Positions 50,321 through 62,800 of a stretch of 64,000 nucleotides of DNA are shown here, in pieces (within the stretch, counting starts at the first letter, position 1; every line of letters begins with the position of its first letter). The notes beneath the pieces were generated by a model. That model was not told the origin of the DNA and did not search any database. It saw only the letters and a program-made list of their open reading frames with translations. Location of the stretch: NCBI RefSeq assembly GCF_036785885.1, contig NC_092312.1, forward strand, positions 15,146,001 to 15,210,000. Reading direction: 5' to 3'. Position numbers and translations under genes: made by a program. This DNA comes from Coffea arabica. Its lineage: Eukaryota > Streptophyta > Magnoliopsida > Gentianales > Rubiaceae.

Positions 50321-53300
50321 GAGCTCAAAGTCTATCCAGATATTAATTTAGTAAACAGGGGTCACGTAGAAAAAGATGATAGTCTAGGGACTGAATTATC
50401 AAATTGAAGTTCAAGATGAAAAGTATTGCAAGTATAATAATGCGAGGATGCAAAATGGAATCAGTCTTTTCTAATTCAATTTTCTTTTCTCATTTTACTC
50501 TCAGATTTGCACTCTGGAAGTTCTCATTCAGCCCTAGTCATGTATAAAATTAACTTAAAAATAGAAAGAATACATGGATAGAAAATCATGAAACTTTCAA
50601 AGCATGAAACTTTTCACATCTCTATGATTCTTAATGTAACATGACCAGAGTCTAAGGTTGAAGGTGAGGGCCTTTAGCTATGAGGAACCAGTTTGTAGGA
50701 CAACTCCAGTCAATGTGAATATGTAATCTGTCCAAATTTGTTGATACTACATTTAAAAGAACAATAAGATAGATGGCATTTAGAATCCTATAAGAAAATC
50801 ATGATTGAACTTTTTTTGAAAAGAAAGAAGTTACACATATTACTATACTGGAAACAGGTTCTCAGACCAATATTATAGCACAGACATCTTATTAAGAGAA
50901 AGCTGTAATTTCAGAGATGCATCACATAATGTTAAGTTTCAAATACACACAACCCATAGCAAATCAAGAGCAAAATTGCAACTGACTTCCACTTACAAGA
51001 AACAAGCAGGATGTGATATGATTCTCATGCGAAAAAAAGCGCACATACACAAAGAAACCCAAAAGAGAGGAGCTTATATCCATATAAAATGGTAGCAGAC
51101 CAAAAGATGCATATCACTGACCAATATGACACAAACTGATACAATCATTATGTGAAATTCATCAAACTAGCTCAGCAGGTAAACTACATTAAAGTACGCC
51201 AGGCATTTTTTCTGAGTCATTATATTCAGGATACAGACTCTTTAGGCTATTGTTTACCATATTGGAGGGACAATGATCTGTTTGTGAAAGATAAGGTTTA
51301 AATCCTTTTTCATCAGAAGACCTCACATTATTGCATATCTTAATGTCGTTTAACATATCTTGACACCCATAACACTCCTAACATAATATTCTAGCAAAGC
51401 AAAACCTATTGGTCATAAAAACAGCATGATAATCATCCAATTCTGCATCTGTAATAATTTAGTTGCTATTTGTTTCTTAATGCAATTTATAAGCATTTGA
51501 GAAATAGATACATTCTCTTTGCAATCTCTTAACAAGATATTCTCGATGAAAATGGATCTGACATATGATACCAATATCCAACACTTTGAATTGAAATCTT
51601 AAATTATGATTAGCTGAGAGAATTCAGACTATGCACTGCACGTCACTGTACCAAATTATCGACCTCTGTCAATCTCCCCACCCTTTGAAACAAGACATAC
51701 AGACAGAAGGCCATATTACCCAGCAACTAAGTCTTTATCAATGTCCCAGACGAAACAAGAGGAAAAGAATAGTCCAATATGTTCCTTTATCATTTCTACA
51801 CGAACAGAATAAATTGAAGAGATAAGAAAACACAAGTTTGCAATTGTCACAGTGAATTCTGAGATTCAGTCCATTAGAAGATTAATATCCCCCAATGCTA
51901 AACGAGAAAGGTGCCCAACCCATATTGTTTCTCATCATAGCTTATCCCTACCTATACATTAACTTTTAGAAGATAAATTTACTGACTAGATTAAGATAAT
52001 TTAGGCAAGTCGAAGGTAAAAACAAACTTAGTTAAAATGACTGACTGAGGCTAGCAAAAGAAAGGGTTAGACTAAACATTATTAGGAATGGTTTAACTAA
52101 AACAGATTCAAGATTTATAACTATACAGGAAGTATTACACTAAATAGAGCCAAATGGAAGAACTGAACTCATCTAGAAGAAAGATTAAAGCTTGAAAGAT
52201 TACTGTGGTGGAACTCGATTTGGGTTAATTTAACATGATATTGTTCATGTTCTCACCGCTTAGATCACCATTCACTAGGTACCTAAGTAACAAATTCAAG
52301 CAACAATACAGAACATAAGGCATGCAGTTTCCAGTTAGCAAGGTTTTCATTGAAATGCCTCCCTAGAAAGCCAGTTTCACACAACCTAGAGCCATTCGGC
52401 TTTCTGTACCATTTAATCTTTCACTTGACAAGCAAATTGGAACAAAGGAAAATTTAACCTCTCTATAGTGAAAAAGTGAAAGTAACATAACTCCAAGTTT
52501 ACCCTCGGTGATAAGAAGACTACTTACAAAACTAGGCAAACACAAAGAGGTTGTCTATGCCACATGATTTGTGGCTTTTTGTTCCACTTCTACAATTAGT
52601 TCAGAATTCTGCTTTTTACCTTATCTCCTTGAGCCATTCTGACATCATTGGATGCAGAAATGTGTTTTTCCCATTTATTGTACCAGTTCAGTAAGGAATT
52701 TCCAAATTGTCCTTCGCCTTTCTTGTTTGTGAAAAGTTGGAGCTTTCTTCCTTTGCTATTTTCTGAAAGTTGCCCACTGTACTAATTTCATCCTATAAGC
52801 AAGAGTATACTCCATCCCCTGCCTTGGGAAGCTATTGGCACAGTTTAAAAGCTCCAAGTAAGAGATACACCTATTGCATAAATGGTTTCTGTGATTGAGC
52901 TCTATGGAAGCCATCTTTAGCTGCACACATCCCAGATTAATACTTATTTCTAGAAATCTACAATTCCCTCCGAAATGTTATGTGACTATTTCATGAAATA
53001 GGATAAGGAGTTGCATACTTCCAATATATCATTCCTAGAAGACAAACCTTCCTTCAGAGTGGATGATGCCAGTAAAATTGCTGCCCTTAAATTCGGCATA
53101 AACATTTCAGAAGAACTCAGAACTTCAAATTTGATCAAAACCATGAGTGAAGTGCCCCAAATATCAGATGCAAAACTTATAGTCATGTTCCATGAAGCTC
53201 CAAAATTGGATTCCCTTTTTTGCTCCCTTATGTTTTTCATAAACTTAACAACTTCTGCTTGAATGATAAGGGCAAGAATATAAAGAAACTGATTCATTAG

Positions 53301-53590
53301 GGCACGTAAATCGACTTGATCAACGTTATCTACTCCATGAAACAGCTTGGAATTTATACTCATAATCTGCTGATAACATTCTCATAACTGTGAAAATACA
53401 AAAGCTCAAGCATAATCTTAAAATTCAAGTAGATCATTTCATTTACTCCAAGCTTTTTTGTAGAGGTCTTAATAACAACCAAAACTGCTTTTTGATAACA
53501 TTTTGAAGTGACTACAGGATAGACATACACAAGCAAAAGGCGTCTTCAAACCCTGAATTGTTCTCCCATAAACTCACAAACATGAGATGA
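50321..53590. other. Downstream of the 53591 gene, no gene seen
   Basis: More even in base composition than the transposon-rich parts, but I recognise no protein family. A 125-codon frame on the minus strand (53363-52986) has no recognisable domain and no splice link to the gene upstream; it may be chance or part of a 3' region. Confidence 0.45.
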
Positions 53591-55053
53591 TCACAAGTCA
53601 GTTCTGCTAAATGTCGAGGCAGTGTACTGTGCAGCCATGTCCTTCAGAACTTGGATCAAGCCCTTCAAGTCATTCGTACCTAACTCAAGACAGTCCCTTA
53701 ACAAGTCACCCTCCACCACCTCTTTCTGCATTGTCTCAACAACTTCCCTAAAGGGTCCCTGCGCCATACCCATTAAAAACCTTTAAAAAAATCATCTTTA
53801 CACGGAAAAACAGTGCTTTATTTTATATTTCTAATCACTTCCATCTGTAAGCTGCTTACCATGTTCCAGAAACTTGTACTTAAACTAGAAAATAATAAAA
53901 GAAAGAGAACTTCATCCAAAAATAAATTCACTGAACTTATTCATTCAACTTGATATTTAAACAATCAATTATTCCCATAATCACTGCAATGAAACATCTT
54001 TTAACACTAAGCACTAATTCTGTTAATTTTTGTCTATTTTACAAACTTTACAAGCTCGATTTTAATGCTTTTCTTTGAACATATGGCTATTTTCTACAAT
54101 ACTTTAGCTCATTCATCAACTAAAATCTTTCAAAACTTAGCTGAAGAGACCTTACCATGTCACATAATAGCCATACAAGAAAGTTTAACGAAAATGGCAC
54201 GCTTTAATCTCTAATTCATAAAAAGAGCATAATTTTGGGCTCATTGTTATAAAATAGTAATTTGTACTCACTTTTCTACAAAATTTACACTCTTTATTTA
54301 CATTTAGCAATTTGTAGACATGTCCATAATTATGCTTTTTTAACTAAGCATCGCATCCCCCCCTCCCCAAAAAAAACACACATATCAATGCCAGGAGAAA
54401 ATTTTTATTAGGTTTAAATTGCAGAGGTTGGGGAAATAATAACTCAAAAAAATAGAGAAAAAAAGCATTACCGATTGTCGAAATATTTTGAGGAGTTTAT
54501 CAAACAGCGACCTGGAAACGGTGAAGACTCTATTATAGTTTCGGCCGACCCAGGCGACTCGCTCGGAATCAGAGCCGACTCGGGACAACTCGTTGAGCTC
54601 CCTGAGCAACTCGTTAAGGTCGGAAACGGCAAAGGAGAGGTCAGTTATTGAGACCGTATTGATATCCCGCCAGGCGTAATTTTTAAGATAGTCCGAACCG
54701 AGGTTCCAAGTGAATTTCCAGAGGCCTAGTCCCTGAACTGACTCGATTTTGTGCGCTATAGTTCGGGCACGGGCTGAGCCCGTGAGGTCGCCTCGTGAGG
54801 CACGGAGGTTGGCAACTCGCACAGCGAGCGAGTGGGATAGGGAAAGTAGAGTGCCGTAGTTGGAGAGAGGGAAGGAGAGGGAAAAAGTGGGTGATGGTGC
54901 GAAGAGGAGGAAGAAGAAGAGGAGGAAAGAGAAGAGTTTGTTTTTCACGAGAGAAGTAAGCATTGACTGAGAGAGAAGAGCAGCGCCGCTTTCCACGGTG
55001 GCGGTGCTGGAGGACCGGCGGTGGTTCGGATCTTGGAGAATGGCGGGGAACAT
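53591..55053 (-). CDS. Unrecognised plant protein with N-terminal hydrophobic segment
   Basis: Two exons: 55053-54472 and 53758-53591, joined in phase 0 by a GT-AG intron of 713 bp, giving 249 aa. Codon use, GC content and length of exon 1 support a real gene. Residues 1-30 are polar and Ser-rich; residues 39-52 are strongly hydrophobic (FSFLLFFFLLFA), so the N-terminus is a signal peptide or membrane anchor. Met31 (54963) directly before that segment is an alternative start that would give a classical signal peptide. The rest is soluble and mostly helical-looking, with WKFTWNLGSDYLKNYAW near residue 112 and Leu/Glu-rich helices after it. I do not recognise a domain and give no function. The start codon lies inside a 16-bp direct repeat described separately. 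Confidence 0.8.
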
Positions 55054-55063
55054 AGGCTCCGTG

Positions 55064-55756
55064 TAATTATATCACAGGGTTAATCACATTTTATCCCCTT
55101 AAAGAATATTTCATTTCTCAGTTTACTCCCTAACCTTTAATTTTGCTCACTTAACCATCTGTAGGACAAAATTACCATTGCATTATTTTGACTTTTCATT
55201 TACCTTGTTTTCCTTTCTTTTATTTCTTTTTCTCTTTCTTCTTTATTTAATTCTTCCTCTTTCCCACAAAAATCTTTATCTTAATGATTGAAATTAAAAA
55301 AAATAAATTACAGAGATCTATCTTCTCCTTAAATGATTAAAAAAAATATTCAAATCACTTTCCTAAAATACAATTTTTTTAGCCTTTCAATTCTTTTAAT
55401 TTTAAATTTCTCTCTTTCATTTCTAGTTTCTCATTTTATTTCCAAGAAAATATTTTAAGATGAAATTATAAAAGTATCTTATTTTCCATTTTGTGATGTC
55501 TCAAAATATTTATCTTATTAAGAAAATCAAGATATCTTTTAATCTCTTTTTCTAATATAGTCTTTCTCTATAATCATATACGTGTTACTATTCAAATTCA
55601 AATTTTGAATTTGTATGGATAAAATTGGAAAGAAAAATACAAATATCACAATCAAATCACTATTTTTTAAAAGTTGAATTCCCAAAATATGATTAAATAA
55701 TTGGAACGAAGGAAGTAATAAATAAGACATGCTCTAATTAGAACATGGGCTCCGTG
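55064..55756. mobile_element. Possible insertion directly upstream of the 53591 gene
   Basis: The 16-mer GAACATAGGCTCCGTG at 55048-55063 recurs as GAACATGGGCTCCGTG at 55741-55756, 15 of 16 identical, around 677 bp of AT-rich DNA. The left copy includes the start codon (CAT on plus). The inserted DNA begins TAATTA and ends TAATTA, and near 55076 has GGGTTAATCACATTTTATCC, similar to a Mutator-type end. The class of element is not settled. Confidence 0.5.
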
Positions 55757-57402
55757 AATAACTAGAGCATTAATTAACTATTAGTAAATAATCAACAAAA
55801 TAACTGTTGAGAATTTCTTTAATGGTGAACAGCGACATATAATTATAAAATAACGCCAATTGATATATCAAATGGCGCTATTTTGTGATCGATAAAACTT
55901 GATAATGACAAGAAATTAGTTGTATACAATATCAGAAGAAAGCTTTGGTAGAATTCATGTGGAAATTGTCTTTGAAACACTTGAAACTGTAGTAGTTGTA
56001 AAGAAATTTTGCAAAAATAAAGAATAAATGAGGGAAAAGAAAAGCAAATTTTGAATTTTTTTAATTCAAAATCACAAAAATTGTAGCAAAACTTATATTA
56101 AGAGAGATGACTGAATTTGGCGATCATTAGTGTAGTTTTGTTGCTTATTTATGTTGTCTAATGCATTAAATGTGAACTTTTTGAATAGGGTAATATATGT
56201 GTTAATTGTTTCTAACTTTTAATTACTTTCATCCTTTTACTAATATAACTTATATATATGCATAAGAATCATTTATGAAATAAAAGTTTCATTTTTTCGC
56301 CATAAAGTACATATTTATTTTTACTTTTTTTGACTTAGACTAATGTTGTTACCAAAACCCTAATTTCAGAGGAGGTTTGTGTAATTTTGCAAACTTTAGG
56401 GGAAGGTTAGTGAAATTGTCAGAAATCTCAGGGAAGGTTTCTAAAATTATCTCTTAATATTTTTTGTCATGATAATTGGTACAAAACTTTTCAAGAAAAG
56501 AAAAAAAAATTAAAGGCAAATAAATGAAAGATTGAATGTAGATGGTGATGAAACTTTGAAAATAAATAGTTTTAGTTGAAATAGTTCTTTCTTTGAATCT
56601 ATAGTATTGCATTCAACATCTTGAATATTAATTTTGTTATTTAAAAGTTAAAATTGAATGATATTTATGTAATTTTTAACTATATATTTTCAAAATATTT
56701 TTATTTTAGTTATTATTCACTATATGTTCAGAAACATATCCACATATACTATTAGATATTTAGACTCATGAACGTCTAGGTCTGGATCTACTTTTTTAAA
56801 TTCCATAAGTGTTTGAGTTTGGATTTGGATACTTACATCCTAGTTATATTTATTTGGAAACTGGGGACTAGGAAGGAGCATGAAGTTATGTTTACGAGAC
56901 TGAAGGGCCTAACTCTTGACTTTGTACATTGATGGAGAATTTGGTTATCATCTCATCAAATTATTAATGACTCAATTTAATTAGATTCACGTCACCGTAA
57001 TAACTTTTCTGATTCTGTAGTTAATAGTTACTCCACCGACTAGTGGAGTAATAAAGAATTTTACGAGTTACACTCGCCCTCATTTAGTGCTGTATCGAAA
57101 CTAGCATGAGAATTTATTCATTCACCTGCAGACTTGTTTAGACTTCAAAACGTTTGAAGGCCTAGAAAGTAAAGCAGCAAAAAAGTAAAGCAGCATGCAT
57201 AGGACAGCAGACCATAACATTTTCAAGCAAGGGGCTCGAACTCCAAAGGGACAATTCCAGGAAATGGCCAGGGTCCGTCGGTTAAGTGCCAGTCTCATTC
57301 ATTCGTTCATCATTCAATTGTTCCTGTGATTTGGAGTAAAGGCAAGGCAGAAAAAGTGGCAGGGGTAAAGATGAGATGACATTGACAGCAACAGTACACT
57401 CT
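55757..57402. other. Intergenic, one isolated Mutator-like end
   Basis: AT-rich, no exon seen. At 56338-56452 a stretch reversed reads GAGATAATTTTAGAAACCTT and continues like the left end of the element at 6324; its partner end was not found. Confidence 0.5.
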
Positions 57403-57411
57403 CTGTTTTTC

Positions 57412-57657
57412 GGATTTGGGGTAGGGACGGTCATACTGCACGGTTAAGGGCCAAGATTGGCCCTCAAAATTTTGTGCGACTGAGATTACACCATGTAACT
57501 CGATTTCCGCGCCAAGTGTGGGATCCACCACTATCTGTTGTGAAAATACATCTTGTGAAAAAAAAGTTACACGATGTACAAAGAAAGTTACGGCCAGTTG
57601 ATAATAACTACAATTGGCAGGGACGGTTGCACCTGCAACCGTCCGTGCCCCGAGTCC
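57412..57657. mobile_element. Mutator-type MITE
   Basis: 246 bp with a perfect 9-bp duplication CTGTTTTTC (57403-57411 and 57658-57666). The inverted ends are GGATTTGGGGTAGGGACGGT and, reversed, GGACTCGGGGCACGGACGGT. The right arm also holds a small hairpin, GGACGGTTGCA against TGCAACCGTCC. No coding capacity. hAT-like element 3 starts only 36 bp further right. Confidence 0.9.
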
Positions 57658-57693
57658 CTGTTTTTCCATTCCTGCCACTTCCGGAGACTCTGC

Positions 57694-58504
57694 TAGGACT
57701 GTCGATGGGTTGGGCGAGTCCGAATTCGGCTCGTTCGATCCGGCAAAAAATTTAAATTTAAAAATTAAATTTGAATTAAATATAAATTGGGTTTGGGATT
57801 TATTAGGCTCAAATTTGATATAGGTTCGGTCCTTTAAATATTTATATTTTGATATTATATATAATTATATATTCAAATATATTATTACTAAATACTAAAT
57901 ATATATAAATTACAAAATACATTTAAAAATTCTTTTATGAGCTTTCTTGAGAACTAATATTAGTAATTCATAACTGAATATCTAACTTTTCTTATTGGTT
58001 GAGTAAATTTTTATGTTGGCATAATATTGGTTGATTTTTTTTTGTCTACAAACACAAATCATCAAATATGTTTGGATTTAAATCACATGGTTATAAAAAA
58101 AAAAAAGTTCAACTTTTAAAGATATATTGGATAATAATCACATGTTTTATTATTATTTTTCATGCATTTTGAACGAATTAAATATAAATATTGTTGAAAA
58201 CTTTCTGGTTTATATACCTTTTAAGAACTATTATTTGTTCATGTTTAGTTTTAATATTTGTAAATGTTAAATTAGTTTTACAACTTGATAGTTATAATAG
58301 GTATATTAAGAAAATTAAGGAGCAATATGTGAAATTGGACTAAACTCGATTAACGCTCACAACTCGAACATTATGTGAGTTGAGTATGAACTTCATATTT
58401 ATGAACATGAAACTCATAGATCGAAACCCGAAAATGCTCCAAATTAAATGAATTGAATTTAAACTTATGAAAGTCCGGCTCATTGGACCGGATTGAGAGA
58501 CCTA
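57694..58504. mobile_element. hAT-like non-autonomous element 3
   Basis: 811 bp with a perfect 8-bp duplication GACTCTGC (57686-57693 and 58505-58512). The left end is TAGGACTGTCGATGGGTTGG; the right end reversed is TAGGTCTCTCAATCCGGTCC. The middle is very AT-rich and has no transposase frame. The outer text resembles elements at 34192 and 39409. Confidence 0.88.
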
Positions 58505-59007
58505 GACTCTGCACTCCCATGCGCTCCTTTATCAGTACCACATGCATATGCGCTTTTCCTTTTATTCCTTTTAGGTTCCTTGGTCTTCGTTGATACTTTT
58601 TCTCTTTTCTCTTTTTGCCTTTGTTTTTTGTCAGTACAATTTGTTTTCGTGTTCATGAAGCAAGAGTATGAACTTAGAATGCTGTGAATACAAGTTAATT
58701 CAATTAATAAAATGATTCATTTCTTTATATAAGAGTCATATGTTCAAATCATGTTATCGATATAAAAATCGTATTGAAAGTGATTTATATAAATCTCTAC
58801 AAGCGGTCTATAGTAACTAATGTTACATCTACCTAAATTTTTTTTATCAAAAAAAAAAAGAATATGAAATGTCCAAAACAGCAAGGGCCAGTACCTAGAG
58901 AAATCTTAAACAGCTGCCCTTGCTTTTACTCATAAAGGCATCCTTTTACACGGTGAAGTTGTCTATTCTCCATTTCCTTTCTAACGGAGCAAGTATAAAA
59001 TTTTCTA

Positions 59008-59242
59008 ACCTTGCCTTTGAACTGGTGGCCATCACCTAGCTTGGTGGGGTGCCTCCCACCAAAATATCACATTTAAATAATTTGCTTCAAAAAAATTCAG
59101 ACGGGTGTGTCATGCACCCGTTTAATCCGATGATAGTTCAATCCTCTCCGAATTATCCCTGGACCTCCTTAGACCCGTCCTCTCCCCTTAATGTAGTATA
59201 GATTAGATTATACAACTGTTGTCGTCTCCGAAAAAATATATA
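59008..59242 (+). mobile_element. SINE-like retroposon 2
   Basis: 235 bp flanked by a perfect 14-bp duplication TATAAAATTTTCTA (58994-59007 and 59243-59256), ending in an A-rich tail (AAAAAATATATA). It has a box A-like TAGCTTGGTGGGG at about 59037 and a box B-like AGTTCAATCC at 59135. The spacing of about 100 bp between the boxes is wide for a SINE, so the Pol III assignment is less sure than the retroposition itself. It sits about 640 bp beyond the stop of the ROP gene. Confidence 0.75.
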
Positions 59243-59877
59243 TATAAAATTTTCTAGCTGGCTACCGGGCTGACATTCAACAAAAAAAAAAATTCCAAGC
59301 AGGCTGCTGGGCTGTCAAAAAAATTTGTTAATATTTGTTATGTGATGTTAACAACAACGATAAGAAGCCTGCTCTTATATTAAAGGTTGGCCGACTTGAC
59401 TACTTACCATCAAACATTGACAAAGCACAGCAATCAGCTCAGTTGATCGACCAAGGAGGAAAAGACACACAGCGCAACGACATTTTCATCCTAAAATGAT
59501 CGAATACATAGACAGGCCCAAGGTCGAACACTTCAAATATCAAGGATCATCATAAGGTAGAGCATCCATCCCTTGTAGTACAAGTTATATATGACATGAC
59601 AACATTATACATACGTATTTAGCATCATAAGGTAGAGGGACTGTTCAAACTACCATGCAGACATCTTTGATTCGCAAGATACATTCAGCATTGCAACTGA
59701 CAGTGGCAAGTCAACAACTTTGATGCTTAAAGGGGAACTTCCTAGTAAAGTCAGTTGAGACTAATAATAAACCGTAGCTCGCTGGGCCTGCCTTGCGATG
59801 AGGAAAAGCTCCATAGAGAAATCAGATTAATGCTGCAGTCAACAGTAAAATGTATTCCTCCAAATTACTCCTGCCAC

Positions 59878-62800
59878 TCACAATATACTACAGCCTTTTT
59901 GACCCTTTCTCTTCTTTTTCTTCTTATGCTTCGGGGGCTGCAGAACCACCTTAATGGCGGCATCAAATACACCTTTCACATTCTGCAGAGACATCCACAG
60001 CAAAATTTAGAACAATTAGAGACAATGATTTCATATATTCATAAACATAAAAAAAAAACACACACACACACACACCTGTTGCGTTTTTGCACTACACTCA
60101 ATGTATGAAGCAGCCCCAATCAGCTTTCTCAGCTCCTCCCCCTTCAGCGAAAGTTCAAAATGAGGTCTTTCATCACATAAAACAACTGAATACTGAATTT
60201 CTATAATTCCTTCAATCAAGTGGATAAACACGCCCAGCCAGGCGAAAGGTAAAATTGAGATACAGAGAATTTAAGATAAGTGCTTCAGTTCTTAAATCCG
60301 TACAACATACCTGAGCTGTGGTGATGGGCACTGCTCCTGGATGATCTACAAAAAACTGCTTATCATCCCGGAGATCTGCCAACAGATGAATTAGCAAGTT
60401 ACTGAAACTGAAGGACCGACCTCAAAACATGTTCTAGCTGTATGAACCTCAAAATTTTGAGTGATTTGCAGACAGGGCAGAGTACACAGTAGCAACTAGT
60501 GGCTAAAAGAATGAATGAAATGTATTCCACGATAAACTCCTGATCCGAATATCAGTAACCCCTTCATTCCTATCACCATAGGAGGCTCTGAAGTCAGTAA
60601 CATTGTATAGGTTCTCCGATTGCAAAAACAAAAGGGAGACTACATCACTAGTCATAAAACACGGGGCAAAAATTTTAACCCATGAGTCTCAATGACATCA
60701 ATGCAAAATCATAGTACCTAGATTGATCGCTGTACTATAATGCAAGAAGTCCCTAGGTGATAAGTTAACTAAAAGCCTCACCAGGAATTAAAAGAAAATA
60801 CTTAAATTCTAATGAGAATTGACAGTAGATGCGGTATGGCAGAACCAAGTCATGTACTTTTACGAGAAACATCCTTAAAATAATACAACCATTATAAAAG
60901 TTGATTTGAGATGTAGCTAAAGTGAATCACCCAAGTAATTCCTCCATTAGGAAATCAAAAAACTTAATAATAATAAAGTTGTAGCATTCTTGAGCCACAT
61001 CACATTAATATCAAAGGTTCAGTATATGCCTCTAAATACTACATCTGGCACGAAGACTGCACCTCTCTTAACCCCGTCCAGTTCACAAACAATGAACTAT
61101 ACCAGCTCAGAATCAGTGTTGCCATAGGACAAAGCAGAAACTAAAACAAAAATTGCATGGAACGCGACTCACCAAGTTTTGTTCCAACAAGGATTACTGG
61201 TACTCCAGGAGCATAATGCCTCAATTCAGGAATCCACTTGAGAGTCAAAACCAGAAGAAAAGAAGAAACAAGGATAAAATCCATCAGATATGATATCAAT
61301 ATAAATAACCTAATACATCAACTTGCTTAAACTCCTGCATGAAACAGTCACCTAAATTATCCTACAATGCTAAGCTCATTAATCATTTAAACCCTCGCCA
61401 ACCAAGAAAAAGAATAAGATATCATAAAAATCACTGCCTATATTTACTCCTGTGAATTTCCTAAGAAATATGTACCCAAAAGAAAAAATTAGCTGCAACC
61501 CAAAAATGCACTGCTAATTATGTTTAGTCAAGTAGGCTATCAGGTCATGGCAAAAATGCGTGCATCCGATTTCCTTCTAACATTTTCCAAGAAATCTAAT
61601 TCAAAAGAGATTTGACAGCCAAAGGAGGCAGGAAAGCAAGGATGTCAAAAGAAACCTCACCTTTTTTGAGACATTCTCGTAACTGGCCTTGCTAACAAGA
61701 GAAAATGCAAGAATAAAGACATCTGCACCACGATAGCTCAAGGGTCTTAATCTATTGTAATCTTCCTGCCCTGTCCAACATAGTGAAAGAGTCAGAACCG
61801 TGTCCAGGAGAACTTCAAAGAAAATTGAGCAAATCCCATGACAGATATAATTGGCTAACCTGCAGTATCCCACAACCCTAGATTTACAGTGCTCCCATCC
61901 ACTACCACATTTGCACTGAAATTGTCAAACACAGTCGGCACATAATCCTGGTGACATAGCAGGAGTAGAATTTTGTGTAAGGAAATATCCATATTGGGTT
62001 ACAGAAAAAATAGATTCCTGTTTGTCCTCTGATACAATTTCGCAGAATGAAACATAAGAACCAGTATTATTACCATGTATCCATTAAAAATTTAAGCACC
62101 TGTTTTTAGGAATTCTCTAGACCAACAAGAATGAAGCAAAGCATGCAAAAAGTCCTAGAGCTGACACTTACAAATTTGAGCCCATCCATATAGATTTCAA
62201 AGACTAAACATTGTTTACCTTGAAGATTGCTTGCTCATACATCCAAAAAGAAAAACCCAAGCAAAACTTGCGCGTTGCATATTACCAGCTAAAATCTTCC
62301 CTGTTCAATTTATTAATTTCAGTAAGCGATGACAACCCATAACCACCAATTTCCTATGTTAAATTTTCTGAAGTTCCCAGCCTTTCCCTTATCCTTCAAA
62401 GAAGAACCCAAAGACACAATAATTCCACTCCAAGAATAATAATTTCTTATCATTATCCCAAATTGTTCAAAAGCAAAACAATTGAAAATGGAATGATACG
62501 TTCAGAGGATCATAAACCCCAAATAAGAAAGATAAACCCAATTTGCGTAAATCAGAAAGCACACTTTAGCAAACAAATCCAATCATGCCAATTATTTGAA
62601 AGTCACAAAAACTATTTGAAGGCCAAAATTTGAAGGTCACAAAGACTATGCCAATTATGTAGGATGTAACAATAGCAATAGTAATCATACACTGCTTGGA
62701 TCATTACTCACACCGACTCAAAAATCAGCACAGAGACGTCAACAGGTGAAACGTTCTCAGACAACAAACCTTCAATCCTGAAATGTTATTTGATCCCATT

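Noticed and set aside
51170-51215. tRNA-like text TAGCTCAGCAGGTAA
   Set aside because: Resembles box A only; no box B, anticodon arm or acceptor stem follows.
52986-53363. 125-codon open frame on the minus strand downstream of the 53591 gene
   Set aside because: Not recognisable, no splice link seen, not needed to complete the gene; kept only as a note.
57310-57823. Overlapping frames on both strands near the right-hand MITE and hAT element
   Set aside because: They lie across a non-coding MITE and its hAT neighbour and end with AT-rich transposon text.
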